Shown: positions 17,947 to 27,769, counted from the stretch's first letter. The stretch: DNA of 64,000 nt from Marinigracilibium pacificum (GCF_012926615.1 NZ_JABBNU010000006.1:124001-188000); one strand, 5' to 3'. Numbers and translations are program-made. The notes: generated by a model not told the origin, from the letters alone.

Positions 17947-18288
17947 TTAATTTGTAAAAAAGTCTTCACGTATCGGGCTAAATACATCTATTAGCTCACC
18001 TTTCTCCAGACAAACAGCTCCGTGTAATGAATTAGGAGGGATATAAAATCCATCACCTTGGGAAAGGATTTTTTTCTCATCTTCCACTTGTAGTTCAAAT
18101 ACTCCGCTAACAACATAGGTCGCCTGACTATGATGATGTTTGTGAGGCCTTCCTACAGCACCTTTTTCAAAAAGTACACGGGCCATTAATATCTTATCAT
18201 CATAACCTAAGATCTGTCGTTTTACACCAGGAGCCATTTCCTCCCATTTAATTTTTTCTCCAAATAAAAATTCTTTGCTAGTATTCAT
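17947..18288 (-). CDS. kdgF: KdgF-like cupin, uronate linearisation
   Basis: 113 aa single-domain cupin. Motif 1 is GRPHKHHHSQATYVVSG (metal His residues near 42-46) and motif 2 is GDGFYIPPNSLHGAVC (His near 89). KdgF converts the 4,5-unsaturated uronate released by exolytic lyases into linear DEH, and short cupins of this kind are standard in alginate and pectin loci. It lies between the transporter and the PL17 gene, each 2 bp away. Confidence 0.82.
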   Translation of the reverse strand: MNTSKEFLFGEKIKWEEMAPGVKRQILGYDDKILMARVLFEKGAVGRPHKHHHSQATYVVSGVFELQVEDEKKILSQGDGFYIPPNSLHGAVCLEKGELIDVFSPIREDFFTN

Positions 18289-18290
18289 TT

Positions 18291-20540
18291 TTAATTATTT
18301 GTTTCGATTTTCTTAATCATTATTGGACCATTCCAACTTACCTTTTCATTCATATATTCAAGTTGATGAGATATATTTTCATTGTTGTCTTTTAATGATA
18401 TTCCGATTAGTCTCTTGCTGTTGTCCTGTAGATGAATAGTGAATGCGATATAATCCCGGGTATTTTTAATAACTGTAATTTTATCTACTCTCCCATAGGC
18501 GTTTATCGGACGTTCATTTACAGGAGAGTAAGATCCATGACTTTCCAGAGTATTAATGAATAAAGCGTCCTTGGTTTTGTTTTTTCTTATAATTAAACCA
18601 GGGTCTCTTCTTAAGTTAAATAGAGAATCATTTGCTCCTATTTGGGTGAGAATCAACTCATCTTCATGATTTACAAAAGAAGTAAGCGTGAAAAATTTAT
18701 TGTTTTTGATCCATGTTATCTGCGTGGAATTATTGTCCGGAGATTGTCCTTCTGCTTCTTTTCTAAGATGTTGGTATCCAAAATCATTACCTAGTTGTTG
18801 GGATTTTTGATCAGTAAATGAAATATTAGCTTTCATTATTTGACCCAAGTAATAAAAAGGTAGATCATATTTATGTATTGTATCAGATTCTACCTTAAAA
18901 CAATCAATTAATAGCGGATTAGATAATGTTGGATCATTTAGCAGGATCATAGTTCTGTGCATCCTTGATCCTTGATAACTATTTTCATCAACAGCACTCA
19001 TTGCCTGGAACTTTTGATCTCCGGAAATGAAGAAAAATGAAGCCGGTGAATATAAATCTGCTTTTTTCACATTACCGTTAAATTGACTTATTTCATCAAT
19101 AGTAATCGTGTTATGGGCTATAGTTTGCTTTGCCCACGACTTGTTCTCGTTTAGATAACCACCACCATCTTTTTGTTCGATATTTACCCATCGTGCTGCA
19201 CCATAATCCTGGATGATTTCTTCTCCTCCCAGGTAATAGCAGAATGAAAGCTTGTCAAAATGACCATGGCCCATTCCATGTTTACCATATTTCATTAATA
19301 TGGAAGTTTCACCAGTTTGATTGTAGGATCTTAGAATTCCTATTGCACCACCTTCTCCCAATGCGCCATCAGTTAATTGAATACTTGGTTTGAAATATGG
19401 CTTCATACGGTTTTCAGCTATTCCTTTAGCTACTGAAAATCCATTTTTATCCAATGTAATGGTGTGTTGTTCCTTCGCAATAGATAGTAGGGAAGGATCA
19501 TTATTTAAGTTGTATACCAGATCAACAGCTGCAACTACAGACAGAGCATGATATGACATGCCTTTTTGTGCATCGTTAATGGGAAAAAACTCTCCATTAT
19601 TATTTGTTAAGTTGATCAGTGCATAAATTGCTTTTTCAAGTACTTTATCACGATAATTAAATATTTCTAAATCAGGACGGTTATTAGATAATGCCTGAGC
19701 AAAAATTAAAAAAGGATACATTGCATATCGTTGATAGTATGGTCCTTCGGTATAATATCCATCAGGAGAAAATGCTTCGTCTATTTGAGCTAGAAATCCA
19801 GCTCTGTTATTTTCAGAATATATTAATCCTCCATCATTATCTTCCCCTAGATTTTTATGCGAGACATTTTCTAGTCCATAAAGAGCTCTATCCACAAGTT
19901 TATCGTCGGCCATTACAAGACCAATCATTCCTACTGCTGCATTACCCCAGGTGCTATGATTGTGAATCCGGTTAAAAAACTGAGGGTTTTCAACAGATAG
20001 AAAATCTGCCATAGGTCGGAATATTTTGCTGTTAAATAATTCACGATCTTCCTGTGAAAGCCATTCGTAAATACAATCATAAGCCTGACTAACATAAACA
20101 AGCCAGTTTGCGTCATTTAAGCATTGCCAGAATAGTTTCCCTCTTGCATAAGATTTGTTGACCGGATGTAATGATAAAGTAGGATACAGTTCCGCGTATT
20201 TGATTAAAGTACTTCGAATGAATCTGGCATATTTTTCCTCTCCGGTAATCTGGTATAGAAGCCCTGCTTTTTGAAGAATGAAGAAGTTGGATTTATGTCT
20301 TTCGTGAGTGTACCCACCTGCCAGATCAGCAGGAACAGGGACATCAACTCCAAAATTCACATCTTGTTCAATTTCTTTGATGGTAAAATTTAACACAGAG
20401 TCGAACATGGGCACGTGGCCCAATGAACTTCTGATTTCAGCTACATCATCTTTAGTTAAATTAATAGATGGGTGTTGTTGGGCTGAAAGGTTAAATAGTC
20501 CAAGTATAAAAAATAATGGAATTGTTAATTTAGACACCAT
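18291..20540 (-). CDS. PL17 oligoalginate lyase (heparinase II/III fold)
   Basis: 749 aa. Signal peptide ending LFNLSAQQ. The N-terminal alpha-toroid alginate lyase domain (about 60-370) has NRIHNHSTWGNAAVGM near residue 190 (catalytic Asn-His) and YYTEGPYYQRYAMYP near 257 (catalytic Tyr). The C-terminal heparinase II/III-like beta-sheet domain begins with KHGMGHGHFDKLSFC near 408. PL17 enzymes degrade oligoalginate exolytically to monomers, which KdgF then handles. The length fits the family. Confidence 0.92.
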   Translation of the reverse strand: MVSKLTIPLFFILGLFNLSAQQHPSINLTKDDVAEIRSSLGHVPMFDSVLNFTIKEIEQDVNFGVDVPVPADLAGGYTHERHKSNFFILQKAGLLYQITGEEKYARFIRSTLIKYAELYPTLSLHPVNKSYARGKLFWQCLNDANWLVYVSQAYDCIYEWLSQEDRELFNSKIFRPMADFLSVENPQFFNRIHNHSTWGNAAVGMIGLVMADDKLVDRALYGLENVSHKNLGEDNDGGLIYSENNRAGFLAQIDEAFSPDGYYTEGPYYQRYAMYPFLIFAQALSNNRPDLEIFNYRDKVLEKAIYALINLTNNNGEFFPINDAQKGMSYHALSVVAAVDLVYNLNNDPSLLSIAKEQHTITLDKNGFSVAKGIAENRMKPYFKPSIQLTDGALGEGGAIGILRSYNQTGETSILMKYGKHGMGHGHFDKLSFCYYLGGEEIIQDYGAARWVNIEQKDGGGYLNENKSWAKQTIAHNTITIDEISQFNGNVKKADLYSPASFFFISGDQKFQAMSAVDENSYQGSRMHRTMILLNDPTLSNPLLIDCFKVESDTIHKYDLPFYYLGQIMKANISFTDQKSQQLGNDFGYQHLRKEAEGQSPDNNSTQITWIKNNKFFTLTSFVNHEDELILTQIGANDSLFNLRRDPGLIIRKNKTKDALFINTLESHGSYSPVNERPINAYGRVDKITVIKNTRDYIAFTIHLQDNSKRLIGISLKDNNENISHQLEYMNEKVSWNGPIMIKKIETNN

Positions 20541-20560
20541 TTAATTCTTTTTTATAAAAA

Positions 20561-21427
20561 TCAGTGGGATACCTCTAGGGAATAGTATTTAACTTTTGCA
20601 AATGCTCCATCTTCAATTGAAGCGAGGTAATTTCCTGCTTTAAAGTAGTTTTCAAATACGCCCCATTTATCCATATTAATCCCCTCATATACCAAAGTTT
20701 GATCTTCATTTAATGTGACTTCCATTTTTCCTTCACTCACAACTACTTCTAGAGTAAACTTCTCATGACCAACTACTTCATCAAAGTAGATACCCTCGTC
20801 ATCAGCCCATGCTGAAGTATGTAGCATTTCATCATAAGTAGCATCAGTGTTTTTCAGGATTTTTGTTTTGACCCTGATCTTGTCATTAGCCCAGTAGATC
20901 TTCAAAATTGGAGGAGCATTGTTATCGTCTTCTCCTATTAAATCGCGCTGTTCATCTGTAAGTCGTCCATGGATTTGCATTATTATAGTCCGATCTTTTT
21001 TACCCTCAGAGTTGGTTGAAATTTCTGGTACAGCTAATGTACCTTTCATTCTTCCTCCTTCTTTAAATGTCCAGTTAACTGAATTGCTACCAGGTTCTAT
21101 TTGTTCCCGAAGTTCAGTTCGTGAATAGGAGGTGTTAGTAGTTGTTGAGCCAGGGTAAGTATAAAAGACAAGTGATCCATCAGTAGAATCGTTATACATA
21201 AATGGTTTTAACGATTCATTTGTGGCATAATCCAGAATTTCAGGCGGAGTAACTTCCGTAGGATTACCTATAGGAAGTGTAACTTTCCAGTTGCTCAAGT
21301 CAATATCCGGGAGAATATAGTCTACGGATGGTTTTTTGATAATAACAGGTGCTGGTGCCTCCTGACTTGTTTGACAGGAAGCACAAAAAACACATGTTAC
21401 GAATAAGAAGCTTATTAATATTTTCAT
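20561..21427 (-). CDS. PL7 alginate lyase, lipoprotein
   Basis: 288 aa. Lipoprotein-type signal (FVTCVFCASCQ). The PL7 jelly-roll motifs are all present: SYSRTELREQ near residue 98 (substrate-binding Arg and Glu), IIMQIHGR near 147 (catalytic His of the QIH motif) and YFKAGNYLAS near 265 (catalytic Tyr). It is an endolytic lyase probably anchored at the cell surface, producing oligosaccharides for import by SusCD. Confidence 0.92.
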   Translation of the reverse strand: MKILISFLFVTCVFCASCQTSQEAPAPVIIKKPSVDYILPDIDLSNWKVTLPIGNPTEVTPPEILDYATNESLKPFMYNDSTDGSLVFYTYPGSTTTNTSYSRTELREQIEPGSNSVNWTFKEGGRMKGTLAVPEISTNSEGKKDRTIIMQIHGRLTDEQRDLIGEDDNNAPPILKIYWANDKIRVKTKILKNTDATYDEMLHTSAWADDEGIYFDEVVGHEKFTLEVVVSEGKMEVTLNEDQTLVYEGINMDKWGVFENYFKAGNYLASIEDGAFAKVKYYSLEVSH

Positions 21428-21429
21428 AG

Positions 21430-22287
21430 TTATTCTATTAAGCTGAATGACATTGCATCTACTCGACCTTCAACATCTTTATTAGTAATCAATAAGGCAA
21501 TTTGAGTGTTAGCCCCAGAATTAAATGGCAGATCTACACGTTCATAAGTATCAGCATCAGTTTGATCAGTACCTTCAAATGCTGCCAATGTTGCATTGGG
21601 TACTTCTGAAAGATTAGTTATGCCATTTGCCAGAACGGTTACTGTTACAGAGCCAGGAATGTCTGTTTTCAAAGTGTAGTAATAAGTAAGCATGTAGTCT
21701 GTATTTGGAGTGACAGCCATTTCCTGATAGGCAATACGGTCTCCTGTAGAAGGGAATTTAGCAGCTTGTGAACCTTCATGTACAGGACTGCTGGTTATTT
21801 GAATTACATCACCAAAATCGTTTCTCCAGGAATCACGCCCGTCGCCAGTGCCATCCGGAAGTGCGCCATCTTCAAAACCTCCCTCTAATATTACAGGAAT
21901 AATAGCTGCAGGTGCCTCTGGTTCAATCACCTCAATTTCCATACTGTAGGAGTCAACTACTCCTAGTTTGTCAGATGCAGTTAATGTTACAGTATATTTG
22001 CCTTCAGCCGGAAAGGTATTAATACCATCTTTATCCGTTGAGGTATTGCCATCACCAAAGTCCCATTGGAAGTCAGTGGCACTAATTGATTCATTAGAGA
22101 ATGAATAAAGTAAATAGTCTGCTTCATTTTGGGAAGCACTAAAATTAGCCTTTGGTGGTGTTTTATCTGGTAAAGATCCTTCCTCAGGAAGTTCAAAGGT
22201 TAGATCACAAGAAGATAAAACTACCAATGTTATTAAAATCGAAATCTTCGAAAGAGTCCAATATTGATTTATATTTAAAAGTTTCAT
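21430..22287 (-). CDS. PKD-domain surface lipoprotein, SGBP-like
   Basis: 285 aa. Lipoprotein Cys near residue 28 (LVVLSSCDL), a PKD domain at about 45-122 with the hallmark FQWDFGDGNTST, and a C-terminal beta-sandwich domain (about 132-285) resembling a carbohydrate-binding module. This position right after susD is typical of surface glycan-binding proteins. Alginate binding is inferred from context. Start ATG at 22287; 21 bp after susD. Confidence 0.75.
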   Translation of the reverse strand: MKLLNINQYWTLSKISILITLVVLSSCDLTFELPEEGSLPDKTPPKANFSASQNEADYLLYSFSNESISATDFQWDFGDGNTSTDKDGINTFPAEGKYTVTLTASDKLGVVDSYSMEIEVIEPEAPAAIIPVILEGGFEDGALPDGTGDGRDSWRNDFGDVIQITSSPVHEGSQAAKFPSTGDRIAYQEMAVTPNTDYMLTYYYTLKTDIPGSVTVTVLANGITNLSEVPNATLAAFEGTDQTDADTYERVDLPFNSGANTQIALLITNKDVEGRVDAMSFSLIE

Positions 22288-22308
22288 TTTCGTTGGGTTT
22301 TGATGTTT

Positions 22309-23754
22309 TTAGTAACCTGGATTTTGCTCTAAAAGCTGGTTGCTTAAACCAATTTCAGCTTGTGGAATTGGAAGTAGCAAATCTGTAGTACTGAATGAAT
22401 AGCCGTTAGCTGCAGCAAAATTTGATAGAACATCCTGAGCAGCGTTAAATCGAATCAGATCAAACCATCTATGATTTTCGAAAGCCAATTCTACTCTACG
22501 CTCATCTAATAATTCTTCTTTGGATATTGAGCTTACTAAATCAGTTAGACCTGCACGATTTCGGATTAATTGGAATGAACTTATAGCTGCTTGTGATGAA
22601 GTTTCAGGGTTTCCAGCCATTATTGCTTCAACATGCATTAATAAGACATCTGCATATCGAATTATAATCCAGTCATTTCCCGCCAAAGTTGGATCACTTG
22701 AAGTAGGTTCAATTCCTAAATTAGGATCACCATTTGGTAAATATTTTACAACTTGATATTGGGTTAGCTGTTTTTCGTCCTGACGATATGAATATAAAGT
22801 TCGGTCTCCTCCCATATTATCGAGAGCATCCTTCATTTCATAGGTTAAATAATTTACCCCGCTTGTACGTCCAACAGCATTAAGCCATTCAGAAGAAAAA
22901 TTCTGACTATCATTGTTATTATCCGGAACATAACCTATTGAGAATATCACTTCATTGTTTGATTCATTATAGAAAACATCTTTAAACTGAGGCTCTAATG
23001 AAAATTCTCCGCTATTTATTATTGATTCACATAACTGTTGAGCTTTGACATATTCAGTACCCAGGGTCAGGTAAACTTTTGCAAGTAAAGCTTGAGTAGC
23101 TGCCAGGGAAGCCCTGTTTCTATATGTATTATCCAGATTGGCCAGGGCAAATTCAAGGTCTGAAATTATCAAGTCATAAACCTGATCAGTGGCAATACGG
23201 GTAAAAGATATATCAGTTTCTAATGGTCCGATTATTCTATCAACCAGAGGAATGTCGCCAAATAATCTAACAAGATTGAAATAGGCATATGCTCTAACAA
23301 ATCTAGCTTCACCTTCAAACTTATTGGCTGTCTCTTCAGATTCAGCAGCATCTAAATTGGCTAATACGGTATTCGCTCGATAAATAATATTATAATAGCT
23401 TCTGTAATAATCTAGAACAATCCCATTTGTTGATTCGATATTAAATTGTTCAAATTGAGCAGATTCACCTTCACTAGATTTAGTTCTGGTATTATCACTC
23501 CTCATTTCTGTAATATAAAATTCAGTTTGTATTCCATGATTATCATTTGTAGATGTACTATTAATCCCCTGGATTCCATCATACATGCTTAATACACCTG
23601 TTTCTAATTCTTTATCATTGGTGAAATACCCTGCACTGGTAACAGCTGATGTAGGTATTGGCTCAAGGTAATCATCTCCACATGCCATGATAAGAAGGCA
23701 TAGTGATAGATATATGTATATATAGTTTTTCATGATTCTATGATTAAAATTCAA
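22309..23754 (-). CDS. susD-like: SusD/RagB-type glycan-binding lipoprotein
   Basis: 481 aa. Lipoprotein Cys in LLIMACGDDYLEP near residue 26 (an upstream MNFNHRI extension may not be used; ATG at 23733 gives MKNYIYIY). TPR-like SusD motifs include TSAVTSAGYFTNDKELE, ARFVRAYAYFNLVRLFGDIPLV near 150 and the C-terminal ELLDERRVELAFENHRWFDLIRF near 418. It forms the lid of the SusC transporter for alginate oligosaccharides. It overlaps the end of susC by 11 bp. Confidence 0.92.
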   Translation of the reverse strand: MNFNHRIMKNYIYIYLSLCLLIMACGDDYLEPIPTSAVTSAGYFTNDKELETGVLSMYDGIQGINSTSTNDNHGIQTEFYITEMRSDNTRTKSSEGESAQFEQFNIESTNGIVLDYYRSYYNIIYRANTVLANLDAAESEETANKFEGEARFVRAYAYFNLVRLFGDIPLVDRIIGPLETDISFTRIATDQVYDLIISDLEFALANLDNTYRNRASLAATQALLAKVYLTLGTEYVKAQQLCESIINSGEFSLEPQFKDVFYNESNNEVIFSIGYVPDNNNDSQNFSSEWLNAVGRTSGVNYLTYEMKDALDNMGGDRTLYSYRQDEKQLTQYQVVKYLPNGDPNLGIEPTSSDPTLAGNDWIIIRYADVLLMHVEAIMAGNPETSSQAAISSFQLIRNRAGLTDLVSSISKEELLDERRVELAFENHRWFDLIRFNAAQDVLSNFAAANGYSFSTTDLLLPIPQAEIGLSNQLLEQNPGY

Positions 23755-26700
23755 GGTTTATTCCTAATGATACCGTTCTGAAGGTAGGTGAGCCGGCTCG
23801 TTGATATCCATAAGTTGTTGAACTGGTATTATCAATTGATTCCGGGTTGAAACCTGTATAATCGTCCGCAGTAAAATAAAGAAGGTTTTGTCCTGCTGCG
23901 TAAACTCTTAAGGAGTTAAGGCCCATTTTAGTAAGAGTTGAGTTTGTGAAGTTATACCCGATATTCAAGTTTCTTAATGCCACATATGAAGCATCCTGAA
24001 CAATATCGTTTGTAAAGATTTTTTCTTTAATAAACTCCTGGTCTGGTGTTATGGCAGGGTCAAAATCTTGTGAACTATTAAAGTGGTTAAAAAGATATTG
24101 ATCGCCCATATTTCTAACCTCGGCACCATGGCTTCCCTGGAAGAGAAATGATACATCGAAATTTTTGTATGTGAATGTGTTGGTTAAACTCCAGATCAGA
24201 TCAGGGTATGGGTTTCCTATAATAGTTTTATCATCATCATCTATTAATCCATCACCGTTTAAATCTTTTACATAAACATCCTGAGCTTCACCTCCAACAG
24301 GGTGATAAGCATTATTAAGGTATTCCAAAGGAATATCACGATCTACAACCCAACCATAGAATGAGGAAATTGGGTGGCCTTCCAGATTAATCCATTCAGA
24401 TGCTCTTTTAGAATCAACATTTTGGATTTGACCATTTGATTCAGCAAAATCAACTAATTCATTTTTATTCTTTGACAAAAGTAATGTAGTAGACCATTTG
24501 AAGTTTTCTGTATTGATATTTCTCGTTCTAAACTCCATTTCAATACCACTGTTTTTTACTTCACCAAGATTGACCAGAGCATTATTAAAACCCGTCGTGC
24601 TAGAAATTGGATTGAATAATAAAAGCTGATCACTAGTTCTTACATAATAGTCAAGGGATCCGGAAAATACTCCATCAAATAAAACGAAATCAATTGCAGG
24701 ATTGAATTCCCGGGATCTTTCCCATTGAAGTCCCGGATTGGCAATATTTAAGGCATTATAAGCGCCGACTATTGAGTTGTTGACAACAGCTGTATTAGCT
24801 TCCATTAAAGGCAGATATGGATAGTTATCAACTAAATCATTCCCTGTGTTTAGCCTGTTGTTTCCTGTGAATCCATAACTAGCACGAAGTTTTAATTCGT
24901 CAATAATTTTAGAATTTGAAAGGAAACCTTCTTCAGATAATCTCCATCCGATTGAAAATGCAGGGAAATTACCAAATTTATTTTCCGGACCGAATATGGA
25001 GCTACCATCTCTTCTTATACTTATGGAAGCTAAATATTTTTCAAAGTATGAGTAGTTTACCCGACCATAAAATGACATGAATCTATTTTCAAAAGAATTT
25101 GATTCAGCACTGGCAATTTGAGTAGCAGCAGAAATAGTTTTGATTAAATCAGAATCATACCCGGTACCTGTGATACTTTCATATCTGGTATCATATCTTT
25201 CAGCAGAGAAGCCTGCTACTGCATTAAAATCATGGTGGCCAAGTGATTTAGAATAGGTGAAATAGTTTTCAGTTACTAGGTGTGTCCTATCAAGGTTTGA
25301 TACGTCATATTGAGCTGCGGCAGCACCATTTCTACTAGATAATACTCCCTGCCAGCGATCTTGTTTTGTGATTTGATAGTCACCAGAGAATATAGTTTTA
25401 AACTTTAAGTCTTCAATAATCTCGTATTCAAGGTAAATGCTTCCGAAAGTTTTAAACTTGTATTCATTTCTGTCTCTTTCCTGAACTTTTGCTGCGGGAT
25501 TAGTATTAGAAGTATTACTGATATCTACCAGTTCGCTTCCATCACCATATAAATCATAATTATCAAAGTGTCTCTGTTCAGCGTAATCACCAATTTGAAC
25601 ATCAGGATAATTATCTCTATCTACGTACTGAATAGTATTTTCGTCATGGTAGACAGGAAGCCATGGCGTTTGGCGTAAAATGTCATGTGTAGAACCATCA
25701 AATCTTCTTCGGTCAGAGTAAGATGGTGTTATAGATGCTCCAAAGGATAATTTGTCATTTATTTCAGTATCTATTTTTAATCGAAGATTGTATCTTTTAA
25801 AATCATCAGTTAATAGGACACCTTCATCATGTAAATAACTAAGTGAAGCACTGAATTTAGATTTATCGTTACCACCACGGGCACTTATAGAGTGGTTTTG
25901 AATAGTCCCACCGTCGAAAATCACATCTTGCCAATCTCTGTCAATTCCAATTAATTGTTTATATAAAGTACGGCTAGATAATTCTCCGTTTGCAGCTAGT
26001 TCGGCAGCAGCTGTTTCTGCAACTGAAAATGAATAGGCATCACTATGATATGCTTCTTTCATTCCATAATATCCATTATAACTGAATTTGGTCTTTCCGG
26101 CTTTTCCTTGCTTAGTTGTTATAAGAATAACACCGTTAGCACCTCTCGATCCATAAATAGCTGATGAAGCAGCATCTTTTAATACTTCAAAAGATTCAAC
26201 AGTATTCATGTCAAGATTGGCAAGGAAATCATTATCAACTACCAGTCCATCTACTACGATTGCAGGTGCAGAGCTACCTGTTATTGATCCTGTACCTCTA
26301 ATTCTTATGGTAGGAGAGGATCCTGCTTCACCCTCCGTTGATTGTATGTTTACTCCGGAAACCTGACCAACTAAAGCGTCATCTACTCTTGAAACAGGCA
26401 TTTGTTCCAGTGTTTCATTTTCAACTTTTGAAATTGCTCCTGTTAAATGACTTTTTTTCTGAGTACCATATCCAACAACGACTACTTCTTCCATCTGGGT
26501 GATGTCAAGTTTCATTATTATAGTCAGATTGGAACGGTTGGCTATCGGTGTTTCTGTCTTTTCAAAACCAATAAATGTACAGACTAGAATGTCATCCGGA
26601 CTTGCAGAAATTGTGAAATATCCATTAACATCGGTAACTGTGCCCTTCTTTGAATCTTTGATTAGTATGGTTACACCCGGAAGAGGGTCACCATCGTCTG

Positions 26701-26818
26701 AAAATATCTGGCCGCTAACATCCTTGTTTTGGCCAAAAACGGATAATATGCACATGCTAAAAAGAAGCGTCAGCAGACAGGTTTTAGACTGTGCAATGCG
26801 CAGTAAATAGTTTTTCAT
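23744..26818 (-). CDS. susC-like: SusC/RagA-type TonB-dependent receptor
   Basis: 1024 aa. Signal peptide (to about residue 29), carboxypeptidase-regulatory-like domain beginning VSGQIFSDDGDPLPGV, TonB box-like EEVVVVGYGTQKK near 110, plug domain with RGTGSITGSSAPAIVVDG near 172, and a SusC-type barrel ending FRTVSLGINLEF. It is the first gene of the alginate operon and imports oligo-alginate together with SusD. No clear TAnnTTTG was found on the minus strand in the 190 bp upstream, so its promoter may be weak or regulator-dependent. Confidence 0.93.
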   Translation of the reverse strand: MKNYLLRIAQSKTCLLTLLFSMCILSVFGQNKDVSGQIFSDDGDPLPGVTILIKDSKKGTVTDVNGYFTISASPDDILVCTFIGFEKTETPIANRSNLTIIMKLDITQMEEVVVVGYGTQKKSHLTGAISKVENETLEQMPVSRVDDALVGQVSGVNIQSTEGEAGSSPTIRIRGTGSITGSSAPAIVVDGLVVDNDFLANLDMNTVESFEVLKDAASSAIYGSRGANGVILITTKQGKAGKTKFSYNGYYGMKEAYHSDAYSFSVAETAAAELAANGELSSRTLYKQLIGIDRDWQDVIFDGGTIQNHSISARGGNDKSKFSASLSYLHDEGVLLTDDFKRYNLRLKIDTEINDKLSFGASITPSYSDRRRFDGSTHDILRQTPWLPVYHDENTIQYVDRDNYPDVQIGDYAEQRHFDNYDLYGDGSELVDISNTSNTNPAAKVQERDRNEYKFKTFGSIYLEYEIIEDLKFKTIFSGDYQITKQDRWQGVLSSRNGAAAAQYDVSNLDRTHLVTENYFTYSKSLGHHDFNAVAGFSAERYDTRYESITGTGYDSDLIKTISAATQIASAESNSFENRFMSFYGRVNYSYFEKYLASISIRRDGSSIFGPENKFGNFPAFSIGWRLSEEGFLSNSKIIDELKLRASYGFTGNNRLNTGNDLVDNYPYLPLMEANTAVVNNSIVGAYNALNIANPGLQWERSREFNPAIDFVLFDGVFSGSLDYYVRTSDQLLLFNPISSTTGFNNALVNLGEVKNSGIEMEFRTRNINTENFKWSTTLLLSKNKNELVDFAESNGQIQNVDSKRASEWINLEGHPISSFYGWVVDRDIPLEYLNNAYHPVGGEAQDVYVKDLNGDGLIDDDDKTIIGNPYPDLIWSLTNTFTYKNFDVSFLFQGSHGAEVRNMGDQYLFNHFNSSQDFDPAITPDQEFIKEKIFTNDIVQDASYVALRNLNIGYNFTNSTLTKMGLNSLRVYAAGQNLLYFTADDYTGFNPESIDNTSSTTYGYQRAGSPTFRTVSLGINLEF

Positions 26819-26875
26819 GGTTTTAAGGGTATAGTGGTAACGCTGACAAAAAAGAAAAAACAGGAAGCTACTATC

Positions 26876-26904
26876 TTTGAAAAAAGAAGTAATTATTATA
26901 TTTG
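26876..26904 (+). promoter_or_regulatory. promoter pointing away from susC
   Basis: TTTG at 26876-26879 (-33) and TATATTTG at 26897-26904 (-7, consensus TAnnTTTG) are separated by 17 bp on the plus strand. A second TATCTTTG at 26872-26879 overlaps the -33 element. Start of transcription is expected near 26911. No protein gene lies downstream on this strand before a terminator. Confidence 0.6.
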
Positions 26905-26910
26905 TAGTGA

Positions 26911-27007
26911 TATGAAAGGCTTGAAATACTGTTCAGTTTCGCGATTGATGTATTTTATGCCATTCTAACTTCCTTGGATTAGCTTTTAGCTAATCCATTT
27001 TTTTTTT
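26911..27007 (+). ncRNA. candidate small RNA between susC and its regulator
   Basis: A plus-strand promoter (26876-26904) and an intrinsic terminator (26976-27007) enclose about 97 nt with no conserved ORF. An 18-codon ORF beginning at 26912 (MKGLKYC...) could be read, but its ATG would fall on the predicted start site. Small RNAs encoded beside or antisense to susC are known from Bacteroides PULs. This one is divergent from susC and convergent with the regulator gene. Predicted only. Confidence 0.5.
26976..27007 (+). terminator. intrinsic terminator of the small RNA
   Basis: GGATTAGC (26976-26983) pairs perfectly with GCTAATCC (26989-26996) around a 5-nt loop, followed by A and ten T. The T-tract lies only on the plus-strand side, so the hairpin does not terminate the minus-strand regulator gene. 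Confidence 0.85.
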
Positions 27008-27009
27008 GA

Positions 27010-27750
27010 CTAATCTTCATTACCATCGGTTTTATGTTTATTTTGTTTGTTTGAATAATTTAATAAATCATTTAAGTGAGCTTTCATTGCTATACTTGCC
27101 AATTCTGGCTCTTGATTTTCTATATGTTCTAAAATTACTTTATGCTCTTCAAGGGCAATTTTTGGTCTGTCACCTTCACATACGTTGTTCTTTTGGAAGT
27201 AAGTGAGGATATCAGGTGTAACAATCAACATTAAAGATTTTAAAACCGGATTTTTGCTCGCTTCAGCAATTTTTAAATGAAACATCAAGTCAAATTCTAC
27301 AGAGTCGATTCCCTTCTTGACAGCTTTCTCATATTCATTTAATGCATTGTGCATTGCAACAATATCATCCCTATTTCGTCTAATTGCAGCATATTTTGCA
27401 GTGTTAACTTCAAGTATAACTCGAGTTTCAACCAAAGCATGAAAATCATTTCCTTCTAATTGTAACACATCAGTAATAAGTCCTTCAAGCGCAGTGATGC
27501 CAAAACCTGCCACCACTGTGCCACTTTGAGGTAAAGTTTTTAGAATTCCATAAAACTCCAGTTTTCTAATTGCATCTCTTACGTAAGTTCTACCGACACC
27601 GAAACGTTCACTTAGCATTCTTTCAGCAGGAAGTCTGTCGCCTGGATTTAGCTGGCCTGTAGAGATTAGTTCCTTGATCTGCTGTATGATTTTATCTACA
27701 GGTTTTTCAATTACTATTTCACTGAAGTTATTTAAAAGTTCTTTTTTCAT
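27010..27750 (-). CDS. GntR/FadR-family transcriptional regulator
   Basis: 246 aa. N-terminal winged helix-turn-helix (about 18-85) with PAERMLSERFGVGRTYVRDAIR and LEFYGILKTLPQSGTVV. C-terminal helical FCD ligand-binding domain (about 95-235), with acidic/His residues that may bind metal and a sugar acid. Location next to the alginate operon and FCD-type relatives (UxuR, ExuR, KdgR-like) suggest response to a uronate such as KDG or DEH. Two TGGTnnACCA sites lie upstream of its start. Confidence 0.85.
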   Translation of the reverse strand: MKKELLNNFSEIVIEKPVDKIIQQIKELISTGQLNPGDRLPAERMLSERFGVGRTYVRDAIRKLEFYGILKTLPQSGTVVAGFGITALEGLITDVLQLEGNDFHALVETRVILEVNTAKYAAIRRNRDDIVAMHNALNEYEKAVKKGIDSVEFDLMFHLKIAEASKNPVLKSLMLIVTPDILTYFQKNNVCEGDRPKIALEEHKVILEHIENQEPELASIAMKAHLNDLLNYSNKQNKHKTDGNED

Positions 27751-27769
27751 GACATCTAGTTTACCAGTG

